From SIG78 sp036677805 (GTDB lineage: Bacteria; Verrucomicrobiota; Lentisphaeria; Victivallales; Victivallaceae): a DNA stretch of 64,000 nt. The translations under genes and the position numbers were made by a program. Shown here piece after piece: positions 9,711 through 18,975 of the stretch. The notes under the pieces were generated by a model, which saw only the letters and a program-made list of their open reading frames with translations, was not told the origin of the DNA and ran no database searches. The stretch is taken from positions 1-64,000 of the forward strand of contig JAVBVS010000020.1 of NCBI GenBank assembly GCA_036677805.1, in the 5' to 3' direction. Positions within the stretch are counted from its first letter, which is position 1; every line of letters starts with the position of its first letter.

Positions 9711-12266
9711 TCAGCCCCGGGGCTGTCCGATCGCTCCGCCGCGCGGCATTCGCCCGGGCAGCCGCAAGAGTTCGCCGGGCCAGAAAATCAGCGAAGTCAC
9801 CGCCCCCAGCATCAGCCAGTCCGACAATGCCAGCGGCTCGGTGCGGAACATCCGCCCGCCATATTGCGTAATCAGCACCTGCGCCAGTACGATGCCCGCG
9901 ACAATCCAGCCGAAAACCGGGTTTCGCGGCGCCTCCAGAAGCATTGAGTGGTGACTTCCCATCGCCCGGATATTGAACAGGTTCCAGACCTGAAGCAACA
10001 CGAATCCGCTGAAAATCAGAGTCAATTCGCGCCCGTCCAGGCCGTCGGCGCGCCAGAAGTACGCCACCGCGAAGAATCCGAGCACAAAGACCGCCGCCGT
10101 ACCGAAAATCCGCAGCGCCATGGTTCGAGTCACGATGAAATCGCCGCTCCGGCGCGGCGGATGCTCCATCACCTCCGGCGTCGGCGGTTCCGTGGCCAGC
10201 GCCAGCGCCGCCAGCGTATCCATGATCAGATTGATCCACAGCATCTGAATCACCGTAAACGGCAATTCGATGCCGACGAACGGTCCGGCCAGCGCGATCA
10301 GCGCCGCCGCCACATTGATCGTCAGCTGAAACACCAGAAAACGCTGAATGTTCAAATAGAGCGAACGCCCCCACAATACCGCATTGACAATGCTCTGAAA
10401 AGAGTCGTCCAACAGAATCACATCGGAAGCTTCGCGCGCAATCGCGGTTCCGGTTTCGCCCATCGCAATGCCGACATCGGCATGGTGCAATGCGGGCGCA
10501 TCGTTGGTGCCGTCGCCGGTCACCGCGACCACCTCGCCGCGCTGTTGCAGGGCCTTGACCAGTTTGAGCTTGTCCGAAGGACGCGCCCGGGCGATCACAT
10601 CGAGCGGCGCAACCGTTTCCAACGTCGTCGGCTCGTCCAGCGCCGCAAATTCGACGCCGGTTGTCACCACCGGATCGGTCAAGCCAATCTGCCGCGCGAT
10701 CTCGGCGGCGGTACCGGGCGTGTCCCCGGTCACGATCTTGACCTTGATTCCGGCCCGACGGCAGGCTTCAATCGCTCCCGGCACCTCGGCGCGCACCGGG
10801 TCGGCGATCGCGACGAATCCGAGCCAGCACAGATCGGCCGCCTCGTGCGGAGCCGTCGCGCCGCGGCCCCGGGCAAACCCCAAAGTCCGGCAGCCCTTGT
10901 CCTGCTCCACCCGGATCGCCCGCAGAATTTCCTGTTTGACCTCCGGAGTCAGCGTTCCGGCCGCACCGTAGCGGGAAGAACATTTGCCCAATACCACCTC
11001 CGGCGCGCCCTTCAGATGAAGGATGCCGTCGGCGAGCAGCGTCGCCATGAACTTGTCTTCGGTATTGAAGCTCCACTGCCGTTCCAGCGGCAGTTCCCGG
11101 CGAACCCGGCGATAATCGACGCCGCGGCCGTCACGCAGCCAGCGCAGCAAAGCGCCCTCGGTCGGATTGCCGAGCACCGCATCGCCGTCAAGTTCGGCGG
11201 TGGAGTTGGCCGCCAGCGCCTCCGCCGTCAGCGCGGCGTCATCTTCGGGCAGCGCGGCCAGCACCACGCGCATCCGGTTTTCAGTCAGCGTGCCGGTCTT
11301 ATCGGTACAGATCACGGTGGCACAGCCGATGGTTTCAGTGGCATGAAGCTTGCGGATCAGGCAGTTGCTGCGCGCCATCCGGCGCATCCCGCAGGCCAGG
11401 CTCAAGGTCACGCTCATCGGCAATCCCTCCGGCACCGTGACCACGATCAGCGTCACCGCAATCATGAAAATGCCCAGCAGCGCGGACAAACTCAACGTCC
11501 CCGCCTGAGCGTGCTGAAATATCAGTACGGCAAACAGGAATCCGGCAGCACTCAATCCGAATATGGCGATGACCTTGCTCAACCGCGCCAGCTGGCGCTG
11601 GAGCGGCGTTGTTTCATCGGTCAATTCGGCAGCGGCGTGCGCGGTATGGCCGATTTCCGTCGCCATGCCGACCGCACTGAGGCGCAGAACCGCGCGGCCG
11701 GACAGCACCGCCGAACCGCGCAGCACCCTTGAGGCCGGATAGGTGCTCTCCTGCGACAATGCGACGCAGCCGGGATCATCGGCGGGCAGCTTCACCACCG
11801 GCTCCGGCTCTCCGGTGAACTTGGACTGGTCAACCTCAAATTCGTTGACTTCCAGCACCTCCGCGTCGGCGGGAATTTCTTCTCCGGTTTCCATGATGAT
11901 GATATCGCCGACCACCAGATTTTTCCGGGGTTGCGAGGTCAATTTGCCGTCGCGCCAGACTTTCACCGCAATTTCGTCGTCAGTCTGGTTGAGGATGTCG
12001 AACGCGCGGCCGGCTCTGTATTCACTGAGGAATCCGATGCCGGCGGCCAGCACCACCGCCAGCAGAATCCCGGCGCTTTCGAGCCCGCCGCCGGTCGCCG
12101 CCGCCAGCAGCGCGGCCAGCATCAGGATCAGAATCAGCGGCTCGGCGAGCTTGCCGCCCAGCAGCCGCCAGGCCGATTTTCGCGGCGGCGGCAGAAGCAC
12201 GTTGGCGCCATGCGCCGCCAGGCTGGCGGAAACCTCCGCCATGCTCAATCCGGTGTAATGCTTCAT
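9711..12266 (-). CDS. P-type Ca2+-transporting ATPase (PMCA/SERCA-like)
   Basis: An 851-residue P2-type cation pump. Visible landmarks are a cation-ATPase N-terminal domain (TGLSMAEVSASLAAHGAN), the actuator-domain motif TGEPEPV near residue 151 (TGES in most members), VPEGLP at about 278-283 in the ion-binding helix, the phosphorylation motif DKTGTLT at 322-328 (Asp322), and the hinge motif TGDGTNDAP. VPEGLP and the overall order fit calcium-exporting pumps rather than heavy-metal pumps. Ten membrane segments are expected. Its ATG overlaps the stop codon of secDF by four bases (ATGA at 12263-12266), so it is probably translated by coupling to secDF. Confidence 0.93.
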   Translation of the reverse strand: MKHYTGLSMAEVSASLAAHGANVLLPPPRKSAWRLLGGKLAEPLILILMLAALLAAATGGGLESAGILLAVVLAAGIGFLSEYRAGRAFDILNQTDDEIAVKVWRDGKLTSQPRKNLVVGDIIIMETGEEIPADAEVLEVNEFEVDQSKFTGEPEPVVKLPADDPGCVALSQESTYPASRVLRGSAVLSGRAVLRLSAVGMATEIGHTAHAAAELTDETTPLQRQLARLSKVIAIFGLSAAGFLFAVLIFQHAQAGTLSLSALLGIFMIAVTLIVVTVPEGLPMSVTLSLACGMRRMARSNCLIRKLHATETIGCATVICTDKTGTLTENRMRVVLAALPEDDAALTAEALAANSTAELDGDAVLGNPTEGALLRWLRDGRGVDYRRVRRELPLERQWSFNTEDKFMATLLADGILHLKGAPEVVLGKCSSRYGAAGTLTPEVKQEILRAIRVEQDKGCRTLGFARGRGATAPHEAADLCWLGFVAIADPVRAEVPGAIEACRRAGIKVKIVTGDTPGTAAEIARQIGLTDPVVTTGVEFAALDEPTTLETVAPLDVIARARPSDKLKLVKALQQRGEVVAVTGDGTNDAPALHHADVGIAMGETGTAIAREASDVILLDDSFQSIVNAVLWGRSLYLNIQRFLVFQLTINVAAALIALAGPFVGIELPFTVIQMLWINLIMDTLAALALATEPPTPEVMEHPPRRSGDFIVTRTMALRIFGTAAVFVLGFFAVAYFWRADGLDGRELTLIFSGFVLLQVWNLFNIRAMGSHHSMLLEAPRNPVFGWIVAGIVLAQVLITQYGGRMFRTEPLALSDWLMLGAVTSLIFWPGELLRLPGRMPRGGAIGQPRG

Positions 12267-14806
12267 GCCTTTTTCCCCGCCGGCTGTTTTCTTTTACAAT
12301 ACCACTCATGCCAGCAGACAATCATCGGCGAAGCCAGATAGATCGACGAGTACGTCCCGACGATGATGCCGACGCCGATCACCAGCATGAAATCGTTGAT
12401 CGCGATCCCGCCCATCAGGAACATCACCACCACCACCAGGAAGGTGGTCAGACTGGTCAGAATCGTCCGGCTGAGGGTCCGGTTCAGACTTTCATTGACC
12501 ACCTGCTGGAACGACCGTTCGGGATGGAGATGACGCTCTTCGCGGATACGGTCGAAAATCACGATGGTGTCGTTGATCGAATAGCCGATCACGGTCAACA
12601 GCCCCGCCACCACCGGCAGCGAAACCTCCCTGCCCGCCAGCAGAAAAACGCCGAGCGCGATGATGGCATCGTGAATCAGCGCCAGAATCCCCGCCAACGC
12701 GTAATTGAATTCATAACGCAACGCCACATAAACGATCATCCCCGCCAGCGCCAAAACCAGCGCAATCCATGCGTTCCGGGTCATTTCCGCGCCGACCATG
12801 CCGCCGATGACGATGCTCTGGCCGTCGGCCAGCTGCAACTGGGGATAGGTTTGATTCAGCAATTCACGAACCCGGGTTGAGAAATCCGCATTGCCGCCGG
12901 ATTTTTCACCGATGCCTTCCCGGAACAGCAATTCCAGTTTGCGGTTGTCGGCGCTGGAGGCGTTGCTCTTGTAGGTGACCCTGGCCGGAAGCTGATGCTC
13001 CTGAAGTGTTTTTTCCAGCGTCGCCACCGGCACATTTTCCCGATACTGATAACTCAGCAGCGTGCCGCCGGTGAAATCGACGCTCAGCGTGTCGCGTCCC
13101 TGATACAGACAGATGCCGATCGTCAGCAGAATGCCCGACGCCGAAGCGATCATCGCAATCCGGGACTGCCGGAGAAAATCGATCGACGGCTTGCTGAAGA
13201 ACCGGAGCATTGTAAAATGCATATTCGGGTTGTACCGCAGCATCCAGTCGAAAATCACCCGGCTCATGAACAGCGCCGTGAACAGGCTCACCACAATCCC
13301 GATCGCCAGACTGACCGCAAAACCTTTGATCGCCCCGGTACCGAAATACATCAGGATCAGCGCGATCAGCAGCGTGGTCAGGTTGCCGTCCATTACCGCC
13401 GAATAGGCCCGCTGAAAACCGAGCTGAACCACCGCGCCGGCCGTTTTCCCGGCCTCGGTTTCTTCCCGCATCCGCTCGAATACCAGCACGTTGGCATCGA
13501 CCGCCATCCCCAGGGTCAGAATGATCCCCGCGATCCCCGGCATGGTCAGCGTCGCCCCGAAGGTGGCCATCGCGCCCAGAATCAGCACCACGTCGGCCGC
13601 CAGCGCCGCCACCGCCACCACCCCGGCCTTGCGATAATAGACGATCATGAAAACCGTCAGCACCGCCAGCGCGATCAACCCGGAACGGATGCCGTTCTGG
13701 ACATTGTCCGCACCCAGCGTCGGCGCGGTGTCATAGACCGCTTCGACGTCGATTTTGAAGGGGAAGCTGCCGCTGTTCAAAGCGTCGGCAATGTTTTCCG
13801 CTTCTTCCAGCGAAAATTTTCCGGTGATTTCCGCCTGACCGCCGGCGATCGCCGACTGAATCACCGGCGCACAATAGAGCTTGCCATCGAGCACGATCGC
13901 CAGCTGGCGGTGAATATTCTTCGCGGTAACTTCGGCGAACTTCTTCGCCCCCTCGCGGTTGAACCGCAAAGCAATCGAAATATTGCCGTACTGATTGCGG
14001 CTGACGAAGGCCTTGTCGATGCCGTTGCCGGTCATTTCCGGCCGCTTGGCCACCACATAGGAGGGCGCTTCGGCACGCTTGCCGCGCTCCGCGACTTCAC
14101 GCAAAGTTTCGTAGCCCACCGGCACGAATTTCGAGCCGGAATTCTTCAGCAAGGCCGCGCTGTCGGCATGGACCAGCCGGAATTCGAGCTTGCTGCTCAT
14201 CAGGATCAATTCCCGCAGCTTGTCCTTTTCATCCTGCGACACCAGCGGCGCCTTGAGCGACAGTCCGCGGGAAGCGAACGGCATGATTTCGGTTTCGAAA
14301 ATATTGCGCGCTTCCAGCCGCTTGCGCAACGCCTCCATCGCCAGATCGCGATATTCGCGGAAGTTATCCTTCAGCTTCTTTTCCGCCTCTTCCCGGCCGA
14401 CGCCGCCGGCATTGAGGGTGTCGAAGTCGGGATTGAGCTTGAGCACGAACTCCACCCCGCCATTGAGGTCGAGTCCAAGCCGGATCGAACTGGCCGCCTT
14501 CTTGCGCAGATGGGAAATCACTTCGCTGTTGTCGAGCGCATCCTGAAATACCGTGATCCGGCTCAACTCGGCGCCGCCGGCATCGGCCGCCTCCAACAAC
14601 GCCGAGGCCGGATACCAGTCGGGGCGCTGCGCCTGGAGCTGCTGCGCTTTTTCCACCAACATCTCAGCCTCGGGTTTCGCATTTTCCCGCACATTTTCCC
14701 GGAAAGTCCGGTAGAAGTCCCGTGGCGTCAGCGGATAAATCGCCGCCGCAAAAACTCCGAGCACCAAAAGGACCAGAAAGGTCCGCATTTTCAAATAAGA
14801 ATTCAT
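12263..14806 (-). CDS. secDF: Protein translocase SecD/SecF fusion
   Basis: An 847-residue fusion of SecD and SecF, which use the proton gradient to help the Sec translocon release exported proteins. The SecD half has an N-terminal membrane helix, the signature GLDLNGGVEFVL at about residues 110-122, a periplasmic domain and five more helices with ANVLVFERMREE. The SecF half begins around residue 545, with SVDFTGGTLLSY and GYSINDTIVIFDRIREE. Such fusions occur in Bacteroidetes, Bacillus and the PVC group. The ATG at 14806 is chosen because AGGA lies seven bases upstream; an in-frame start 21 codons earlier has no ribosome site. The next gene, a Ca2+ ATPase, overlaps its stop by four bases. 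Confidence 0.96.
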   Translation of the reverse strand: MNSYLKMRTFLVLLVLGVFAAAIYPLTPRDFYRTFRENVRENAKPEAEMLVEKAQQLQAQRPDWYPASALLEAADAGGAELSRITVFQDALDNSEVISHLRKKAASSIRLGLDLNGGVEFVLKLNPDFDTLNAGGVGREEAEKKLKDNFREYRDLAMEALRKRLEARNIFETEIMPFASRGLSLKAPLVSQDEKDKLRELILMSSKLEFRLVHADSAALLKNSGSKFVPVGYETLREVAERGKRAEAPSYVVAKRPEMTGNGIDKAFVSRNQYGNISIALRFNREGAKKFAEVTAKNIHRQLAIVLDGKLYCAPVIQSAIAGGQAEITGKFSLEEAENIADALNSGSFPFKIDVEAVYDTAPTLGADNVQNGIRSGLIALAVLTVFMIVYYRKAGVVAVAALAADVVLILGAMATFGATLTMPGIAGIILTLGMAVDANVLVFERMREETEAGKTAGAVVQLGFQRAYSAVMDGNLTTLLIALILMYFGTGAIKGFAVSLAIGIVVSLFTALFMSRVIFDWMLRYNPNMHFTMLRFFSKPSIDFLRQSRIAMIASASGILLTIGICLYQGRDTLSVDFTGGTLLSYQYRENVPVATLEKTLQEHQLPARVTYKSNASSADNRKLELLFREGIGEKSGGNADFSTRVRELLNQTYPQLQLADGQSIVIGGMVGAEMTRNAWIALVLALAGMIVYVALRYEFNYALAGILALIHDAIIALGVFLLAGREVSLPVVAGLLTVIGYSINDTIVIFDRIREERHLHPERSFQQVVNESLNRTLSRTILTSLTTFLVVVVMFLMGGIAINDFMLVIGVGIIVGTYSSIYLASPMIVCWHEWYCKRKQPAGKKA

Positions 14807-14996
14807 TCTTTCATCCTGGTTGAGGATTCCTTCCCCGCGCCGATGCGCCATACCGATGCGATGGGTCAAGCGACAAGTCTACGACCGGGGACTGATGACT
14901 CCGACGGATTCGGCAGTACTATTTTGCCAACCGATTTCCACGCGGTTTTTCCGACAGGCCGAGACCGGCCATTCCGGAAAACAATACAGAAGAACC

Positions 14997-15434
14997 TCAG
15001 CAGACCGGCCCGGCCCGCAATGGCAGGATATGATGCAGAATCGTTCGACAATGATGGGTGCCCGGCAATTCCGATGCCTCCGACAGCGTAATTTTCCGCA
15101 TTTCGGGAAGCATGACCGGGCGACAGTCCGGAATCACCGGAATTTTTCGCAAGGACAATTGCCGCTGCAACCGATCCCCGGGCACGTTCCGGAAAGAGAG
15201 GTCCAGAACGCCGATACTCGGCAGTACGCCGCGATCGGACCAGCCGTCATTCCCCTGAAGGACATGACCGCTGACCGCAGCCGGCGGATGCGGCGACAAC
15301 TCGACCGGCCGCGCCGCATAAGCGGCGACGGCGGCAAGCGCCAGCAGAATCAGCCAGAAACAGTTCCGGAGGCCCCATCGCCCCGCCCGGATTCCGGCCA
15401 TGCTGAAAATTCCGCCTTTGTCACCCGACATCAT
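14997..15434 (-). CDS. Small membrane-anchored protein of unknown function
   Basis: A 145-residue protein I do not recognise. It starts MMSGDKGGIF and has one hydrophobic helix at about residues 22-42 (NCFWLILLALAAVAAYAA), giving a short cytoplasmic start and a periplasmic tail, or a late signal peptide. The tail has three Cys, two of them at the C-terminus. Support for a real gene comes from GGGAG seven bases before the ATG at 15434 and a good promoter at 15468-15496 that fits only this gene. It ends about 190 bp before secDF on the same strand and could share its transcript. The composition of the tail (many Arg, Pro, Leu) is somewhat unlike its neighbours, so a chance frame cannot be excluded. 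Confidence 0.5.
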   Translation of the reverse strand: MMSGDKGGIFSMAGIRAGRWGLRNCFWLILLALAAVAAYAARPVELSPHPPAAVSGHVLQGNDGWSDRGVLPSIGVLDLSFRNVPGDRLQRQLSLRKIPVIPDCRPVMLPEMRKITLSEASELPGTHHCRTILHHILPLRAGPVC

Positions 15435-15467
15435 CAAACTGCTCCCGAATGAATTGCACCCTCGAAT

Positions 15468-15496
15468 AATATAATCGCCGATATCGCTTTTTGCAA
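15468..15496 (-). promoter_or_regulatory. Promoter of the small membrane protein gene
   Basis: On the minus strand TTGCAA (15496-15491), 17 bp, then TATATT (15473-15468). The expected start of transcription near 15460 gives a leader of about 26 bases with a GGGAG ribosome site. Confidence 0.55.
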
Positions 15497-15697
15497 GCCG
15501 CATCGCAAAGAGTTGCCGCATCATGAGAAATTCGACTTGGCGATCGCCTGATCAATGCAACATCCGCCGCAGTACCGAAATTGCCGTCACGAATGCTTCG
15601 CGGCCGGAATCACAACGCTTCCGCTGGAAACGAACCCGGAAAAAACGCCCTCCTCGCTACCGGAACCGGTTTCACCAACCCATTCCAACCGCCGGTG

Positions 15698-16651
15698 TTA
15701 TTGCATTGAACCCGTGGCAACAGCAAACCGGTCCGTCGTTTTTTGCGTCTCCGTCACCGCCGTATTGCCATTGCCGCGCACGGTTCCGGGCGGATAACCG
15801 CGCACGGACGTATACTGGCGGCAGAATGCCGACACGGCGGAATATCCGAGGCGGATGGCAATCTCCTTGACCGGCATCCGGGTATGGAGCAGCAACGCGT
15901 CGGCCTTTTCCAGTCGTTTGCGAATCCGGTAATCGTGCGGCGAACTGCCGACATGCCGCGCAAATTTCTTGCGAAAACTTTCATACCCCATACCCAGACG
16001 CCGCGCCGCCTCGCGCGGCGATAACTCCTGCTCAAAGTTGGCGCCGAGCATCTCCCGCGCCCGGACCATCCGCCGTTCCTCTTCGGAATACTCCGCCGTC
16101 TCCGTCCGCCGGGCGATCTCCTCCGCCGTACTGAAAAAATCCAAAAAAAGGCCATACGCCCGAGCCCGCGCCGCCGCATCCTCCGCCCGCCGCAATGCAT
16201 CAATGTAATCGCGCGCGATCGCAATCAACCGGGAATCGACGCCCGGCAGGAGCAAGGTAAGTTCCGGCGGAATGATTCCCGCCGCCCGCAACGCATGAAA
16301 AAAACTCATCGGCAGTGCGGCTGAAAATTCCAGCCAATGCCGCCGCTCGTCATAATAACCAGTCGCGGAGTAAACCGTCCCGGCGTGGCGGATCAGCAAT
16401 GCGCCCGGAGCAAGCATATATTCCCGTTTCAGATAGTCGACGTAGCGGCAGCGGCCTTCCAGAAGATAGGTCACGGCGAAATATTCGTCGAATTTGCGGC
16501 CGAAGCCTGCCGGAATATAGCTCTGATCGTAAAAACCGCCGGAAAGTTTTTCCTCCGAATGTTCATTGATGAAAATGCAGAAAGAGTCGCGTTCCAGTGA
16601 ATCAAGCGCGACCGCCTCTCCCGACAGATTTTTTTCCGCTGGATTTCTCAT
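15698..16651 (-). CDS. AraC-family transcriptional regulator
   Basis: A 317-residue regulator. The N-terminal part (about 40-170) looks like a cupin sensor (FAVTYLLEGRCRYVDY..LAPGALLIRHAGTVYSATGY). The C-terminal part from about 200 carries two helix-turn-helix motifs: LSPREAARRLGMGYESFRKKFARHVGSSPHDYRIRKRL in the first and MPVKEIAIRLGYSAVSAFCRQYTSVRGYPP in the second, the latter being the classic AraC signature. Only AAGG directly before the ATG could serve as ribosome site, so the start is less certain than the frame. It is divergent from the FAD oxidoreductase at 16898, and the 246-bp gap carries three copies of a TTGCCAYT element that are good candidate binding sites. Confidence 0.9.
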   Translation of the reverse strand: MRNPAEKNLSGEAVALDSLERDSFCIFINEHSEEKLSGGFYDQSYIPAGFGRKFDEYFAVTYLLEGRCRYVDYLKREYMLAPGALLIRHAGTVYSATGYYDERRHWLEFSAALPMSFFHALRAAGIIPPELTLLLPGVDSRLIAIARDYIDALRRAEDAAARARAYGLFLDFFSTAEEIARRTETAEYSEEERRMVRAREMLGANFEQELSPREAARRLGMGYESFRKKFARHVGSSPHDYRIRKRLEKADALLLHTRMPVKEIAIRLGYSAVSAFCRQYTSVRGYPPGTVRGNGNTAVTETQKTTDRFAVATGSMQ

Positions 16652-16714
16652 ACCTTATCAGCCAATTTCAAAAACCTTTTCGGTGTGTTTCCGTTGACTA
16701 ATATATCCCTGTTT

Positions 16715-16845
16715 TTTGCCATTGCAAGCCCATTATCCTGCAATAAAACCAATAGAACCCGATTTTATACCCATAATGGCAAATCGGTAAATACAAATAC
16801 CATATATGTAAATCATAACACCGTTCCGACTCTTGTATTGCCACT
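16715..16845. promoter_or_regulatory. Three TTGCCATT-like elements at about 60-bp spacing
   Basis: TTTGCCATTG at 16715-16724 (plus), ATTTGCCATT at 16775-16784 (minus) and TATTGCCACT at 16836-16845 (plus) share the core TTGCCAYT. Centres are about 60 bp apart. The last copy overlaps the -35 box of the oxidoreductase promoter. Asymmetric repeated sites, one touching the -35 box, are what AraC-type activators use; binding is inferred. Confidence 0.5.
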
Positions 16846-16861
16846 GTTTTTATAGTATACT
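16833..16861 (+). promoter_or_regulatory. Promoter of catabolic locus A
   Basis: TTGTAT (16833-16838), 17 bp, TATACT (16856-16861). It should drive the FAD oxidoreductase and the closely spaced SDR, transporter and prepilin-like genes. Confidence 0.55.
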
Positions 16862-16897
16862 GAGAGCAGTTTCAAATCAGGAGAACGCATTTACGCT

Positions 16898-18334
16898 ATG
16901 AATCGGGAATTTGACATCGTCGTCACCGGCGGCGGCTCCGGCGGCATCGCGGCGGCGTTCCGCGCCGCCGAAAGCGGCGCCCGCGTGGCGCTGGTCGAGC
17001 CGGAAGAACTGTTCGGCGGCACTTCGACCAATGGCTGGGTCAACTGCTGGGAGCCCGTCGCCGACGCCGACGGCTTTCCTCGGCTCCTCTATGACCGGAT
17101 GCGGCGAACGCCATTGGGTTGCGGCATTTATACCACCAGCCGCCATCATTTTTTCATGACCGGAGCGAAGGCGCATTTTCCGGGCGCCGAACAGCGCATC
17201 GATCCGGAACTCAACTATGCGGACACGCTGAAAGCCGGTTGGGATTATCAGGTCTTCTGGCAGCCCCGAAAATGGAACGGCGTTATTTTTGAGCCCCGGG
17301 TTTTCGACCTGGCGGCGCGGGAACTGCTGTTGCAGGCCGGATGTGAACTGTACGCCGGACGGCGGGTGACGGGGATCGAAAAAAAGCAGCGGTCGATCAC
17401 GGCGGCCATGCTCGATAACGGCACCGGGTTGAGCGCGCCTTACTGGATCGACAACTCGGGCGTGATCGCGCAACTGGCGGGCTGCGAAATTTTATACGGA
17501 CGCGAAGCCCGGAGCGAATTCCATGAATCCGGCGCTCCGGAAACCGCCGAGCCCGGAGAGATCAACGGAGTCACCCTGATTTTCCGCATCGCCCGCAAAT
17601 CGAATCCGGCCATCGATCCGCTGCCGGCGGGCATGGTTGCGGATGGCCGCTATGACGCCGCGACGCCGGCTTATATGGTGGCCACGGAATATCCCAACGG
17701 CGATTTTCATTGCAACATGCTGCCGACCATGATCGGCGCGGAGTTTTCCCGCATGGACGAAGCAAGCGCGCTGGCGGAGTGCCGGAGGCGGGTTTATCTT
17801 TACTTCCGCTGGCTTCAGGAAGCGTATCCGGAATTCCGCTCGTTCCGCATCGCCGGACTTGCGCCCCGGCTCGGCATCCGGGAAAGTTTCCGTGTCCGCT
17901 GCCGCTGGATGCTCAATGAAAACGATCTGCTGGCGGGATGGCAGCGTCAGGGACATGCCGATATGGTCGTTTACGCCGATCATCCGATGGACACCCATGG
18001 CCGCCATGGCGGCGACCGGCTGACGCTGCCCTATGGCATTCCCTATCGGTCATTGCTGCCGGAACGCGTCGACAATCTGCTGCTGGCGGGACGGATTGCG
18101 GGATTCAGCAGTCTGGCCGCCTCAAGCTGCCGGCTGGCGCGAACCATGATGCGCCTCGGAGAAGCCGCCGGTTATGCCGCGGCGCTGGCATGGAGTGAAC
18201 GCGGCGATGTCGCCGCAGTCGATATGGTGAAATTACAGGAATTGACAGGAGGTACGGCATGGATTGCAAAGGCAAAAAAATCATCGTCACCGGCGGCAGC
18301 GAAGGTTACGGCTACGGCATTGCCAAAAAACTGA
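16898..18334 (+). CDS. FAD-dependent oxidoreductase (FAD_oxidored type)
   Basis: A 478-residue flavoprotein. The dinucleotide-binding motif GGGSGG sits at residues 11-16 (FDIVVTGGGSGGIAAAFRAA), followed at the second strand by ARVALVEPEELFGGTSTNG. Near the C-terminus DNLLLAGRIAGFSSLAASSCRL matches the second FAD-contact region of this family (PF12831-like), whose members are mostly uncharacterised enzymes in sugar loci. It is the first gene of locus A, divergent from an AraC regulator. The last 25 codons overlap the start of the SDR gene in another frame (18259-18334), and the final stretch (KKSSSPAAAKVTATALPKN) looks like read-through into that gene, so an ancestral stop codon may have been lost. 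Confidence 0.85.
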   Translation: MNREFDIVVTGGGSGGIAAAFRAAESGARVALVEPEELFGGTSTNGWVNCWEPVADADGFPRLLYDRMRRTPLGCGIYTTSRHHFFMTGAKAHFPGAEQRIDPELNYADTLKAGWDYQVFWQPRKWNGVIFEPRVFDLAARELLLQAGCELYAGRRVTGIEKKQRSITAAMLDNGTGLSAPYWIDNSGVIAQLAGCEILYGREARSEFHESGAPETAEPGEINGVTLIFRIARKSNPAIDPLPAGMVADGRYDAATPAYMVATEYPNGDFHCNMLPTMIGAEFSRMDEASALAECRRRVYLYFRWLQEAYPEFRSFRIAGLAPRLGIRESFRVRCRWMLNENDLLAGWQRQGHADMVVYADHPMDTHGRHGGDRLTLPYGIPYRSLLPERVDNLLLAGRIAGFSSLAASSCRLARTMMRLGEAAGYAAALAWSERGDVAAVDMVKLQELTGGTAWIAKAKKSSSPAAAKVTATALPKN

Positions 18335-18975
18335 AGGCGGAAGGCGCCGTCGTCACCATCACCGGCCGCCGGCCGGAACTCTTGAAGCAGGCCGCTGCGG
18401 AACTTGGCGTAAATGCCGTGCCCTCCGATGTAACCAGTCCCGCCGACTGGGACAAGCTCATGGCCGCGGTCGGCGAAGTCGACGTCCTGATCAACAATGC
18501 GGGAGCCGGAATCAAGATCGCGCCGCTGGCCGACTATACCGACGCCGAAATCGACCGTTCGCTCGCAGTCAATCTCACCGGCGTGCTTTACGGCTGCCGC
18601 CGTGCGGCCAGAATCATGACGGCGCGCCGCTCCGGGTTGATCATCAATATTTCGAGCGTCTGCGCCCATTACGGCTGGCCGGGGTTCGTGGCCTACACCG
18701 CCGCCAAAGCCGGATTGGATATGGCGAGCCGCTGCCTTTACACCGAACTGCGTCCGTTCAACGTCCGGGTCACGGTGGTGACGCCGAGCTGGGGCGCGAC
18801 CAACTGGAGCGCCGCCGCGGGCGCCGTCGACGCCCCGAATCCGGAACTGGAGGCGAAAAAGATGAGCCCGGACCAGATGGGCGATCTGATCGTCGGCTTG
18901 ATCAAGTCGCCGGACCACCTGGTGTTTCCGGAAATCATGGTCCAGCCGGTAGTTCAGGAAATCATTCCGTTCTGA
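18259..18975 (+). CDS. Short-chain dehydrogenase/reductase (SDR)
   Basis: A 238-residue classical SDR that should oxidise or reduce an alcohol/carbonyl with NAD(P). Seen: the nucleotide-binding motif TGGSEGYG (11-18), NNAG at 79-82, a Ser at 133 and YTAAK at 146-150, which give the Ser-Tyr-Lys catalytic set with the right spacing. AGGAGG lies six bases before the ATG, so this start is firm even though it overlaps the preceding gene by 76 bp. With the FAD enzyme and the transporter it makes a plausible pathway for oxidising a sugar or polyol; the substrate is unknown. Confidence 0.93.
   Translation: MDCKGKKIIVTGGSEGYGYGIAKKLKAEGAVVTITGRRPELLKQAAAELGVNAVPSDVTSPADWDKLMAAVGEVDVLINNAGAGIKIAPLADYTDAEIDRSLAVNLTGVLYGCRRAARIMTARRSGLIINISSVCAHYGWPGFVAYTAAKAGLDMASRCLYTELRPFNVRVTVVTPSWGATNWSAAAGAVDAPNPELEAKKMSPDQMGDLIVGLIKSPDHLVFPEIMVQPVVQEIIPF

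Noticed and set aside
8176..11732. Two long plus-strand open frames opposite the symporter and Ca2+ ATPase genes
   Set aside because: Shadows of strongly supported membrane-protein genes, with Arg/Gln/His-rich translation.
12995..15091. A 698-codon plus-strand open frame opposite secDF
   Set aside because: SecDF motifs on the other strand are unambiguous; this frame is His/Arg/Gln-rich without domains.
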